Positions 8,166 through 14,264 of a DNA stretch of 36,722 bases are shown one piece after another (the stretch's first letter is position 1; each line of letters starts with the position of its first letter). The notes beneath the pieces were generated by a model, which saw nothing but the letters and a program-made list of their open reading frames with translations, searched no databases and was not told the DNA's origin. The stretch lies in the IMG/VR virus record IMGVR_UViG_3300017971_000156, positions 1-36,722 of that record. One strand, given 5' to 3'. Position numbers and translations under genes: made by a program. The stretch comes from a virus.

Positions 8166-9107
8166 TTATGAGTGTGTTACTTCTAGATTTCTCATGAAAT
8201 TGTCGTTTAGGATACGCGATACAAAGAACGCCTTCCAACCGACTGAAGCACGCTGATCAAGTGGGTCAGATGTTCCACCAGATCCGAATGCTTTAATGAT
8301 CGTAGATGCAGATCCGCCTTCAAGCTCTGTGAGCCCGTAAGCGTTCTTACCTACGATGAAGCAGTGGTACTGTACAGGTGATTCCGATGTAGCTTTACCA
8401 GCAGAGCTGACCAGCCAACGAACACGACCTGTAGAACCCCACTCAGACTCAAGAACTGGCATTTGCTGACCGTATTCCTGTGTAGACACGAAGTTAGAGA
8501 CGTTCGCAAGATCGTCTGTAATATCTGTGTCACACAATCCAAAGTATGATGGTGGAACCGGAGCTGTACCAAAGTTATTAGAGGCCTGAATCACTTCAGA
8601 AATCATCTGAGCGTCGTTACCCATAAGGGTCTTAACTTCGCCGTCGATGTCTGACTTTGTGACTTCTGTGGGGGTGTTTCCGTTGAGTCCACCAGATGCA
8701 TTTGTTGCGGACGCTGTGCTAGACAGTGTGTCGCGAACGATTGCGTCGATGGTCTCACCCATTTGCTGACCAAGAAGCTCTACAGCCTCTGTGATAACAG
8801 CATCTTCAACGGTGAGATCAACTACATCAGAGATCTCCACGAAATCTCCGTACTGACTGACCACTGCGGTCAAATCTGTTTTCGCAAGCTGTGAACCTGC
8901 AGGGGTGATGCCTTCACCAATAGGAGTCGTTGCAACTGAAAGGTTTGTGTAACGACGAAACTTGATCGTGTTACCAGCCTTTTTGCGTAGATCCCGACGC
9001 TGACCAAACAAAGAGTGAATCAGGTAGGGACGTGCACGCATCAGAAGCAAACGGTCGTACATGGTGCTGACAGCTGGATCTACTTGTGTAGTAGTAGTTT
9101 GAGCCAT
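8166..9107 (-). CDS. Major capsid protein, N4 gp56 family
   Basis: The product has 313 residues and matches the N4-gp56 type of HK97-fold coat protein. Recognisable features include the N-terminal 'YDRLLLMRARPYLIHSLFGQ', then 'K.GNTIKFRRYTNL' and 'TTPIGEGITPAGSQL', 'Y.DFVEISDVVDLT', the helix 'EAVELLGQQMGETID' and a C-terminal 'ASVGWKAFFVSRILND'. It assembles the icosahedral head with the scaffold encoded just upstream. The gene is preceded by scaffold with 15 bases between them, the usual order. GGAAAAG lies before the ATG. Confidence 0.9.
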   Translation of the reverse strand: MAQTTTTQVDPAVSTMYDRLLLMRARPYLIHSLFGQRRDLRKKAGNTIKFRRYTNLSVATTPIGEGITPAGSQLAKTDLTAVVSQYGDFVEISDVVDLTVEDAVITEAVELLGQQMGETIDAIVRDTLSSTASATNASGGLNGNTPTEVTKSDIDGEVKTLMGNDAQMISEVIQASNNFGTAPVPPSYFGLCDTDITDDLANVSNFVSTQEYGQQMPVLESEWGSTGRVRWLVSSAGKATSESPVQYHCFIVGKNAYGLTELEGGSASTIIKAFGSGGTSDPLDQRASVGWKAFFVSRILNDNFMRNLEVTHS

Positions 9108-9122
9108 TTGTCTTTTCCTTGT

Positions 9123-9797
9123 TTAACCACCCCGCTTTACAGCTGCAATCTTTGCCTCAAACTCCGAATCAGAAAGGTTTTTGATGTAGTCGACAGCAGA
9201 CAAAGATGAACCACCCGTAGGTGCATTCGATACGCTACCTGGCTTTTGCGCGTTCTCAACCATACGTTGAGCTTCAGCCGCCTTTTTAGCGTTTCCCTGT
9301 GCCTGCTCTCTGCCTAATTCATATGCCAACAGATGCGGGTCTGAGCTAGAAGCGATTGCCTGCGCTAAAGCAGGGTTCGTTTCTGCTTTTTTCAATGTGT
9401 TCTGTACTACGTTATCGTAGTCAGAAAACTGAGAACGATAACCCATAAGTTTCAGCTGTTTATTCACAGAATCCATCTGTTGATTAAACGTCTGTTCCTT
9501 TTGAGAGAGCACTCTCTGAAAATCACCGACAGTTGCGACATCTTGCTCATCCATGCCCTCAAACGGGTTAGCAGGTTGCGCGGCCTGCTGCGCTGGTGGC
9601 GGGGATTGCAACATCTCTTGCTGTCGTTGCAAAAGTAAGTTCTCGCGCTGCTTTAGTTGCTCGATCTCTTGCTTTTGCTGAGCCATCGTTTCATTAGCTG
9701 CCTTCCAGTTGACGTCTTGCTGGTTTGGCTGCTCTTGAGTTGCTGGCTCTTGAGACTCGGCGACAGTCTCAGCGTGTACGCCCTGTTCTTCGGTCAT
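9123..9797 (-). CDS. Capsid scaffolding protein
   Basis: The product has 224 residues, Gln/Glu/Ala-rich and strongly helical, with a coiled coil at about 30-65 (QKQEIEQLKQRENLLLQRQQ), a Pro/Ala linker (SPPPAQQAAQPANPF), further helices and a basic C-terminus (KIAAVKRGG). Internal scaffolds that bind coat subunits commonly end in such a basic helix. It is immediately upstream of the major capsid gene. AAGGACACAT precedes the ATG. It is the first gene after a 500-bp non-coding region, so its promoter probably lies there. No protease motif is seen. Confidence 0.8.
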   Translation of the reverse strand: MTEEQGVHAETVAESQEPATQEQPNQQDVNWKAANETMAQQKQEIEQLKQRENLLLQRQQEMLQSPPPAQQAAQPANPFEGMDEQDVATVGDFQRVLSQKEQTFNQQMDSVNKQLKLMGYRSQFSDYDNVVQNTLKKAETNPALAQAIASSSDPHLLAYELGREQAQGNAKKAAEAQRMVENAQKPGSVSNAPTGGSSLSAVDYIKNLSDSEFEAKIAAVKRGG

Positions 9798-9902
9798 ATG
9801 TGTCCTTTTTAAGCCCGTAGACCTGTCGCGGCTTCCGACAAATTCAAATTAGCCTGGGTATCAAATAAAAAGCAACCTAAGGCGAACAAAAGACGTACGG
9901 CA

Positions 9903-9916
9903 TGTGAATTTTCACA
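9903..9916. promoter_or_regulatory. Inverted repeat, candidate operator
   Basis: TGTGAA-TT-TTCACA forms a perfect 6-bp inverted repeat. A further half site, TTCACAC, follows at 9921. The spacing (TGTGA-N4-TCACA) is two bases too short for a CRP site, so a different regulator is more likely. Confidence 0.4.
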
Positions 9917-9929
9917 TCTGTTCACACGA

Positions 9930-9960
9930 TCAAATGACCGTCAAATGACCATCAAATAAG
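9930..9960. repeat. Three 11-bp direct repeats (TCAAATGACC type)
   Basis: TCAAATGACC occurs at 9930 and 9941, and a partial TCAAATAAG at 9952, exactly 11 bases apart. Another TCAAATAA is at 9860. One-helical-turn spacing is typical of protein-binding iterons. Confidence 0.6.
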
Positions 9961-10035
9961 AAAGCTGTTAAACATTGGCACACGGGGGGAGATATAGCGA
10001 AAATCGGCTATAAGTGGGCATAACTGGGTATAAAA

Positions 10036-10137
10036 GGACTGTCGGCACGGTGGGAACGTGCGCTTAAGACAATAATGCGCTTGCGACTCGTGGGACTCCA
10101 CTAGCAGGCAAAGTGAGTTCGAATCTCACACAGTCCA
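10036..10137 (+). tRNA. tRNA-like element, anticodon not assignable
   Basis: The ends match a tRNA: a 7-bp acceptor stem (GGACTGT with ACAGTCC), discriminator A, and a perfect T arm (GTGAG-TTCGAAT-CTCAC) directly before the acceptor 3' strand. A D-like arm is present (GCAC-GGTGGGAAC-GTGC, with GG in the loop). The middle 51 bases (10062-10112) are too long for a normal anticodon arm plus variable loop and give no clean 5-bp stem with a 7-base loop. They contain a GTGG-GACT-CCAC hairpin inside a weaker CTTGC/GCAGG stem. Positions 8-9 are C and G, where T8 is nearly universal. It may be a long-variable-arm tRNA, a decayed tRNA, or a tRNA mimic. Confidence 0.5.
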
Positions 10138-10252
10138 TACGTAGATTTACGTGTAAGTTACATCGCGTTACGTAAACTTACGCGTATCTCCCTAGGGGAA
10201 ACTACCAAACTGGTAGGAATCGTTACATAATCGTTACGTAAATTTACGTGTA
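10138..10252. repeat. Three 18-bp repeats, TACGTARAYTTACGYGTA
   Basis: Copies begin at 10138, 10169 and 10235. Copies 2 and 3 match at all but two positions; copy 1 also differs at position 7. Spacings of 31 and 66 bases are near whole helical turns. The internal TTACGTAA of copies 2 and 3 is a palindrome. The set could be operators or origin iterons. Confidence 0.65.
10202..10216. other. Perfect hairpin between repeats 2 and 3
   Basis: CTACCA-AAC-TGGTAG gives a 6-bp perfect stem with a 3-base loop. It is not followed by a T-run on either strand, so it is not a standard terminator. Confidence 0.5.
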
Positions 10253-10295
10253 TGAGGGGTAAACATGAGGGGTTCTCATGTCTAATGTGAGGGGT
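10253..10295. repeat. Three TGAGGGGT direct repeats
   Basis: TGAGGGGT occurs at 10253, 10266 and 10288, just beyond the stop of the minus-strand gene at 10296. On the minus strand it reads ACCCCTCA. Function unknown. Confidence 0.5.
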
Positions 10296-10571
10296 TCAGT
10301 CGACATTAGGTGGCGATGGCAGCTTCATCCATGCGCTTGGTTCGTCAAGCTCTATCTCTGCTGGTAGCGAGTACCAAACCTCTGCGTCGGTACACCAGTA
10401 GGCGATGGCTTGCTGGTCAATTGAAAACTGAGAGCCAGCAGGGCAAAAGAGTAACACGCTAGTTCCGTTCTTGGGAGCGGTGTCCATCGCTTGCCACTTT
10501 GGCGGCACACACGCATCACAACAGATGTAGGCCATTTCACTAGGATGGGCTCCGCAAACGCAACACATCAT
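10296..10571 (-). CDS. DUF551-like protein with N-terminal Cys pairs (copy 3 of 3)
   Basis: The product has 91 residues. The N-terminus has two cysteine pairs (CCVC and CCDAC), suggesting a bound zinc. From residue 26 it follows the DUF551 pattern: 'WQAMDTAPKNGTSVLLFC', then a variable middle and a final 'W.KLPSPP'. DUF551 is a small phage/prophage family of unknown function. The start overlaps the stop of the next gene by ATGA, so it is coupled to its paralogue. It is the last gene of the accessory block. Confidence 0.7.
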   Translation of the reverse strand: MMCCVCGAHPSEMAYICCDACVPPKWQAMDTAPKNGTSVLLFCPAGSQFSIDQQAIAYWCTDAEVWYSLPAEIELDEPSAWMKLPSPPNVD

Positions 10572-10870
10572 ACTTCCTCAGGGGGTTCAGGGAGTGGCTG
10601 CCAGAAAATTGGATCCGACTTGCATTTCCAGTGATACTGTCCAAGCTGTACCCAAAGCACATCCCACTCGTCTCGCTCAAAGTAACCCACGCTAATAGTT
10701 TCGTCGCGGTAGATTAAAACATCGGAGCCCATGGGCGCTAACGATATAGGCTGCCATTCTGGCTTCCATAGATTTTTACAACATCCTAGGCACGCATCAC
10801 ACAGGGATGTTATGCCCTCTCCCTGGTCTACTTGCATGGCGCAATTGTCGCATCGTACGCTAAATCTCAT
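10568..10870 (-). CDS. DUF551-like protein with N-terminal Cys cluster (copy 2 of 3)
   Basis: The product has 100 residues. Cysteines in the first 31 residues (RCDNCAM and CDACLGCC) look like a zinc site. Then comes the DUF551-like part: 'WQPISLAPMGSDVLIY' and the final 'FWQPLPEPPEEV'. It is clearly related to both neighbours in this second part. ATGA overlaps couple it to the next copy. Function unknown; the shared half and different front halves suggest duplication followed by change of the N-terminal partner. Confidence 0.7.
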   Translation of the reverse strand: MRFSVRCDNCAMQVDQGEGITSLCDACLGCCKNLWKPEWQPISLAPMGSDVLIYRDETISVGYFERDEWDVLWVQLGQYHWKCKSDPIFWQPLPEPPEEV

Positions 10871-11148
10871 ACTCCCTCAGGAGGTTCAGGGAGCGGCATC
10901 CAGCAGACCGGCGGGAAACGCTCAGGCTCACATTCCACTTCCCAAAGTGGAGTGTTCCACACCACATCATCTCTTCCGGTATAACTAGCAACTGCCATTC
11001 GCCCACCCTGCCAATAGACCAGAACACTAATTCCAATAGGCGCTCTGTCTATCGGCTGCCAGACAAACCTTTCCAGAGCTTCCTTTGCGCACTCTAGCGC
11101 GTCTAATATTGTTTTTACCTGTTCCTCGTCGTAACAATATTCAGTCAT
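10867..11148 (-). CDS. DUF551-like protein with helical N-terminus (copy 1 of 3)
   Basis: With ATG at 11148 the product has 93 residues. This start is preferred because GGAGGG lies about six bases upstream and the overlap with the previous gene's stop is minimal; a start at 11166 is possible. Residues 1-27 form an amphipathic helix (DEEQVKTILDALECAKEALERF). The rest is DUF551-like: 'WQPIDRAPIGISVLVYW', ending 'CWMPLPEPPEGV'. Unlike its two paralogues it has no cysteine cluster. Confidence 0.7.
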   Translation of the reverse strand: MTEYCYDEEQVKTILDALECAKEALERFVWQPIDRAPIGISVLVYWQGGRMAVASYTGRDDVVWNTPLWEVECEPERFPPVCWMPLPEPPEGV

Positions 11149-11410
11149 CCCAGCCCTCCGTATCAAATAAAACTTGCGGGTTACTAAAGCTCACGGCTTT
11201 GATCTTTTTACCACTCGCCTTCGCGGCGATGGCATATTCCACGAACCGCACGAGTAATCTATGATCGCCGAAAACCAACGGAATCATTGCTCCATTTATG
11301 GAAGCGCCAAGTATTCCCTCATTGCCGTCTTCATCCTCAGAGAGGTAGGCGTAGAGCGTGTCACACTTCTTGTAATTTCCTGGGTCAACGACATGAATAT
11401 TATCGCTCAT
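11141..11410 (-). CDS. Hypothetical accessory protein
   Basis: The product has 89 residues and is acidic, with 'DTLYAYLSEDEDGNEGILGASINGAMIPLVFGD' followed by two helices. No recognised domain, signal or membrane segment. It overlaps the upstream gene by 11 bases and the downstream gene start by 8, in a tight accessory operon. Likely expressed with the neighbouring small genes; role unknown. Confidence 0.6.
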   Translation of the reverse strand: MSDNIHVVDPGNYKKCDTLYAYLSEDEDGNEGILGASINGAMIPLVFGDHRLLVRFVEYAIAAKASGKKIKAVSFSNPQVLFDTEGWDD

Positions 11411-11720
11411 CTACCAGCTCCTTTACGATCTTTTCGTGACCCTCCATCGCGTCCGCAAGCGTGCGATAGCGATAGCATTCCATCGAATCGAAAGACTCGT
11501 CTTTGAAGATCATCGTCTCGAAATAGTAGTCGAAACCCTCAGGGCCACAATGGGGAATGCCAAGCCAGACGGTGCTAACGCGCAGTGGTCCAATATGATT
11601 CACACCGATGTATTTGTAGTCGTCGATAGAAAGCAAAACCGCGCATTCATCTGGGCTAATCAACGAGCCAGATTTGGTTCTGCACGAAAGTTGCTTATTC
11701 ATGTAATCTGCGAAATTCAT
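11400..11720 (-). CDS. Conserved phage hypothetical protein ('VSTVWLG' type)
   Basis: The product has 106 residues. The core 'LRVSTVWLGIPHCGPEGFDYYFETMIF' followed by 'YRYRTLADAMEGHEKIV' matches a small family common in tailed phages, whose members usually read 'VSTVWLGLDH....P..FETMVF' and end with a helix that includes 'A..GHE'. Its function is not established. AGG lies about nine bases before the ATG. The upstream gap carries two TGTGTTA sites, so a promoter or operator for this gene may be there. Confidence 0.7.
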   Translation of the reverse strand: MNFADYMNKQLSCRTKSGSLISPDECAVLLSIDDYKYIGVNHIGPLRVSTVWLGIPHCGPEGFDYYFETMIFKDESFDSMECYRYRTLADAMEGHEKIVKELVDER

Positions 11721-11739
11721 AGTATACCTGTGTAGTGAT

Positions 11740-11755
11740 GTAACACACTAACACA
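11740..11755 (-). promoter_or_regulatory. Paired TGTGTTA(C/G) sites, candidate operator
   Basis: On the minus strand two adjacent 8-mers, TGTGTTAG and TGTGTTAC, lie 20 bases before the gene starting at 11720. The same 8-mer recurs at other gene boundaries (19172, 22149, 25299). Confidence 0.45.
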
Positions 11756-11757
11756 TA

Positions 11758-12114
11758 CTAGATTACTTGTATAGCACCCTTGATGTTCGACGCTGAGTTA
11801 GCAACGATCTCTTGCGGATTGTGCGGATCGAGAAACTCCCGGGCACATTCGACGTCAAGCGGGAGCTCCCAAAGCTTTTCAATGGTGCCTTTGCTGTTAT
11901 CCACGAGCCAAAGCACAGTACCAAGCATCTTAGGGGGGATAGTACTCCTAAGCATGTAGGTGGATTTCATCATGTTGCAATCGTGATTTGTCCAGTTAGA
12001 GTGCTTTAGGATGTAATAGCTGGTCTTATTTTTGTTCTTGCTGAGGATGCCATTGAGCATATCCGCCTCACCTTGCTCCAAAGCAGATCGCACATCCCAT
12101 AGTAATTCCGTCAT
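11758..12114 (-). CDS. Hypothetical protein
   Basis: The product has 118 residues. It has a helical start (LLWDVRSALEQGEADMLNGILS), a central segment with scattered Cys/His and a C-terminal helix-plus-strand region. It has no recognised motif, signal or membrane span. GAGGGACAC precedes the ATG. It lies in the accessory block between head genes and scaffold and is separated from the next gene by the paired TGTGTTA sites. Confidence 0.55.
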   Translation of the reverse strand: MTELLWDVRSALEQGEADMLNGILSKNKNKTSYYILKHSNWTNHDCNMMKSTYMLRSTIPPKMLGTVLWLVDNSKGTIEKLWELPLDVECAREFLDPHNPQEIVANSASNIKGAIQVI

Positions 12115-12121
12115 GTGTCCC

Positions 12122-12322
12122 TCATAGTATTACGCAACAGTCTTTAGCTACACAGCACACCTTATCATCAGTTTGTGTTGCAGTCACATCAATATCTACT
12201 ATTTGGGCGTCCTGATCACTCTCAACCTTGGAGCAACACGCGCTTTTGACGATGCAATTCCAGCCTGAAGATGCTTTTTCACGATGGGTATCTAGCTGAA
12301 GAGGGGGGATTGGGTTAGTCAT
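12122..12322 (-). CDS. Cysteine-rich small protein
   Basis: With ATG at 12322 (GGAG eight bases upstream) the product has 66 residues. Upstream in-frame starts at 12358 and 12418 lack a ribosome site. Seven of the 66 residues are cysteine: NCIVKSACCSK in the middle and VCCVAKDCCVIL at the end, giving three CC pairs. This suggests metal binding or disulfides; no signal peptide supports export. It ends CVIL, which resembles a eukaryotic CaaX box but is probably chance. No family recognised. Confidence 0.5.
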   Translation of the reverse strand: MTNPIPPLQLDTHREKASSGWNCIVKSACCSKVESDQDAQIVDIDVTATQTDDKVCCVAKDCCVIL

Positions 12323-12420
12323 AGTCGAAGCTCCGCTGTAAATGTTTATATTTTCCATAGCAGGGGAACGACAAAGATCACCACCCTTAGAAGGGTAAAA
12401 AGAAATTAAGTAAGACACGG

Positions 12421-12624
12421 TTAATCCAAAAGTAAAAGTGGTCTGCAGAAATCGCGAATATTCTCAAGAAACTCGGATTCTTCATCAGAAAGGGGCATAG
12501 ATTTTAACCGCCACCGACACTTTTCGTCAATTTCATGAAGCGAGAGATAAAGCTCTTTCGCCATGAACAACATTTGCGCTTCTTCTCTTGAATCATCGCC
12601 ATCAAGCTCAAATGTGATTTTCAC
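12421..12624 (-). CDS. Conserved small phage protein
   Basis: The product has 67 residues: one beta strand (KITFELDG) followed by acidic helices (REEAQMLFMAKELYLSLHEIDEKCRWRLK and SDEESEFLENIRDFCRPLLL). This matches a short family found in many phages ('MK.TF.LD....REEL....A..YYS.L.EFD..LR'), of unknown function. The start is GTG at 12624 in a GTGA overlap with the upstream gene, with GAGAGG before it. Confidence 0.6.
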   Translation of the reverse strand: MKITFELDGDDSREEAQMLFMAKELYLSLHEIDEKCRWRLKSMPLSDEESEFLENIRDFCRPLLLLD

Positions 12625-13817
12625 GTGAACCTCTCAAACCAGCCAACCGTCACAAATACGTCACTGCTAGATGCTGAAGTTGCCGAGATTGTCATTGTAT
12701 CGCCGGGAGAAAGAACAGCCGCCAAATCCTCTATAGGAATGTAAAGTGAGTCCACTTTGGCCATTACATAAGAGGCAACCAGCTTGCCACCGCTTACCGT
12801 TGTCCCTGCAGTGTCGTAATCTATCACAGAATCATCTGTATCGATGTCTGTATAGCTAGGGGATCCACCAAGCGTTGTGTTCAGATACACATTGAGCTGA
12901 ACAGACTTAGTGCCGTCTGACGCAAAAGACAGGTAGTCCGGCTGAGCAAGAATCTGATTAGCTATACTCTGATACGTGGTCTTGTTTCTGATTGTTAGAA
13001 CGTTCGTTTCAGTGGTAATAGCTTTCGTGTTGCTGATGGCGTTTCGAATCCAACCCTTGTAAGCCGTTGAACCCTCAATAAACAGTGACTGAGACGAATT
13101 CTTTAGCACCACATCTGTAGTGTTCGTCGTGTTTCTCGACTCAAAACAGAAAGGAAACGACGGGTTTTGTGTAGACGTTTCCGTATTCTGGTTCGCGTAT
13201 TTGATTACATGCACCAGCTGAAAAGCACCTGTGTTCTGATTCTCGATGTAGAATCTTTGGGCTCCGAACCCTAACCACTGGTACTTAATTTGGAACACGT
13301 TCCCTTTAGTGGGATCCAACGTCACGCCAGATGGGCCATTCCCATCAAAAGTATCTTCAGACCACGACGCTTGTGGAATCCATGAATCAGAACTCCCAGA
13401 ACGGCGCATAATTCCAAAGCTTGTGCCATTATAGCCAAAGAAGTAGCCATCTGTGTTGTTACCAATTCCGATAATCTGTGTATTCCCAGCAACGCCAGTG
13501 TCAAAAACACACGCGAAACGAGTCATGGCACCAAGTCCGGGAAAATACTCCAGAACATTGTTGCTTCTCATCTGACCGGAACTCGATGACGCCGCACCGC
13601 TATGCGCTTGAGCAAACTGCCCACTGTGAGAAACTGAGCCGCTTCCTGTAACAGTTGTAGTGTACATGTCACCATTTATCGAATAGGGAAAGTGACCAAG
13701 ATGCACCGGTGTCAAAGCACCAACAAGCGTTTCACCGAAAGCCGTAACGTTGGAAGCGGATACTGCGTCTTCCACTAAGCCTTTAGATGCCTGACCCGCT
13801 AAGCCTGCATTACTCAT
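12621..13817 (-). CDS. Head-associated structural protein, beta-rich
   Basis: The product has 398 residues, Ser/Thr/Asn/Gly-rich with few lysines and many predicted strands. A recognisable central segment, 'NVFQIKYQWLGFGAQRFYIENQNTGAFQLVHVIKYAN', occurs in phage structural proteins encoded near head genes and looks like a jelly-roll or carbohydrate-binding-type domain. The last 110 residues (VQLNVYLNTTLGG to WFERF) appear to be a separate beta domain. It is coupled to its upstream neighbour by ATGA. A head fibre or outer decoration role is plausible but inferred. Confidence 0.6.
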   Translation of the reverse strand: MSNAGLAGQASKGLVEDAVSASNVTAFGETLVGALTPVHLGHFPYSINGDMYTTTVTGSGSVSHSGQFAQAHSGAASSSSGQMRSNNVLEYFPGLGAMTRFACVFDTGVAGNTQIIGIGNNTDGYFFGYNGTSFGIMRRSGSSDSWIPQASWSEDTFDGNGPSGVTLDPTKGNVFQIKYQWLGFGAQRFYIENQNTGAFQLVHVIKYANQNTETSTQNPSFPFCFESRNTTNTTDVVLKNSSQSLFIEGSTAYKGWIRNAISNTKAITTETNVLTIRNKTTYQSIANQILAQPDYLSFASDGTKSVQLNVYLNTTLGGSPSYTDIDTDDSVIDYDTAGTTVSGGKLVASYVMAKVDSLYIPIEDLAAVLSPGDTMTISATSASSSDVFVTVGWFERFT

Positions 13818-14149
13818 AGTTGTTGTCCCTCCATGTGGACGCTGCCGACTGTTGGGAGCGCACCAGCTACGCCCTTCACCTCAAATTGCATGCCTGTTGG
13901 CTTCGCACCGATGCGCTGATCTGCTTTGTTCGCCTGAAGATCGAGCATTCGAGATGCTCCTGGCTGCAAGATATAGTGATCGTTCACCCCGTCTTCACTC
14001 ACGTACACTACGGCATCTGTCGTGTTGAACACAGACCAGACGTAAAGAGGCTCTGTAAGAGCTGAACCTAAGTTCTGATAGCTCGCTGTGATCGATGTCC
14101 CGGCGAGTTCCTTTACGGTCATCGCCTCGAATGTTCTGTCAAGACCCAT
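13814..14149 (-). CDS. Hypothetical virion-associated protein
   Basis: The product has 111 residues, predicted beta, with 'LYVWSVFNTTDAVVYVSEDGVNDHYILQPGASRMLDLQANK'. Proteins of this type often form small beta-barrel subunits paired with the larger structural protein that follows, to which it is coupled by ATGA overlap. GGAGAG precedes the ATG. No established function. Confidence 0.55.
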   Translation of the reverse strand: MGLDRTFEAMTVKELAGTSITASYQNLGSALTEPLYVWSVFNTTDAVVYVSEDGVNDHYILQPGASRMLDLQANKADQRIGAKPTGMQFEVKGVAGALPTVGSVHMEGQQL

Positions 14150-14264
14150 CGCGTGGCTCTCCTCTCAAGATACTGTCTAGGTCAGCCTCAATTGACGCCA
14201 TAGTGCTCCTGTGAATGATCAACATCATCACGAAGCCCACGAATAAACCAGCTGCAAACTCCAT
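14139..14264 (-). CDS. 41-residue single-span membrane protein
   Basis: This short gene fills the gap after the portal. Its ATG shares a base with the portal stop (TAATG), and GGGAG lies eight bases upstream. The product begins MEFAAGLFVGFVMMLIIH, a single hydrophobic helix, followed by a charged tail (EADLDSILRGEPRDGS). Its end overlaps the next gene by 11 bases. It might be a holin-type or membrane-anchoring protein; size and topology are all that support this. Confidence 0.6.
   Translation of the reverse strand: MEFAAGLFVGFVMMLIIHRSTMASIEADLDSILRGEPRDGS

Larger units (their letters stand above)
9798..10295. other. Repeat-rich non-coding region upstream of the scaffold-capsid operon
   Basis: No convincing gene is present in these 498 bases. 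From left to right they hold an inverted repeat (9903-9916), three 11-bp direct repeats (9930-9960), a bulged inverted repeat (9993-10012), a tRNA-like element (10036-10137), three 18-bp repeats (10138-10252), a hairpin (10202-10216) and three TGAGGGGT repeats (10253-10295). The minus strand should carry the promoter of the scaffold/capsid genes, but I could not assign one with confidence. Confidence 0.7.

Noticed and set aside
9903-9916. CRP binding site
   Set aside because: The half sites match TGTGA/TCACA, but the spacer is four bases rather than six.
10036-10137. Phage attachment site in a tRNA end
   Set aside because: No integrase or excisionase gene was found in the circle, so integration is unsupported.
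9798-10295. CRISPR array
   Set aside because: Repeats are few, irregularly spaced and of several kinds; there are no equal spacers or cas genes.
12122-12133. C-terminal CVIL resembling a eukaryotic CaaX prenylation box
   Set aside because: The protein is generally cysteine-rich, the phage is bacterial, and nothing else suggests a eukaryotic target.
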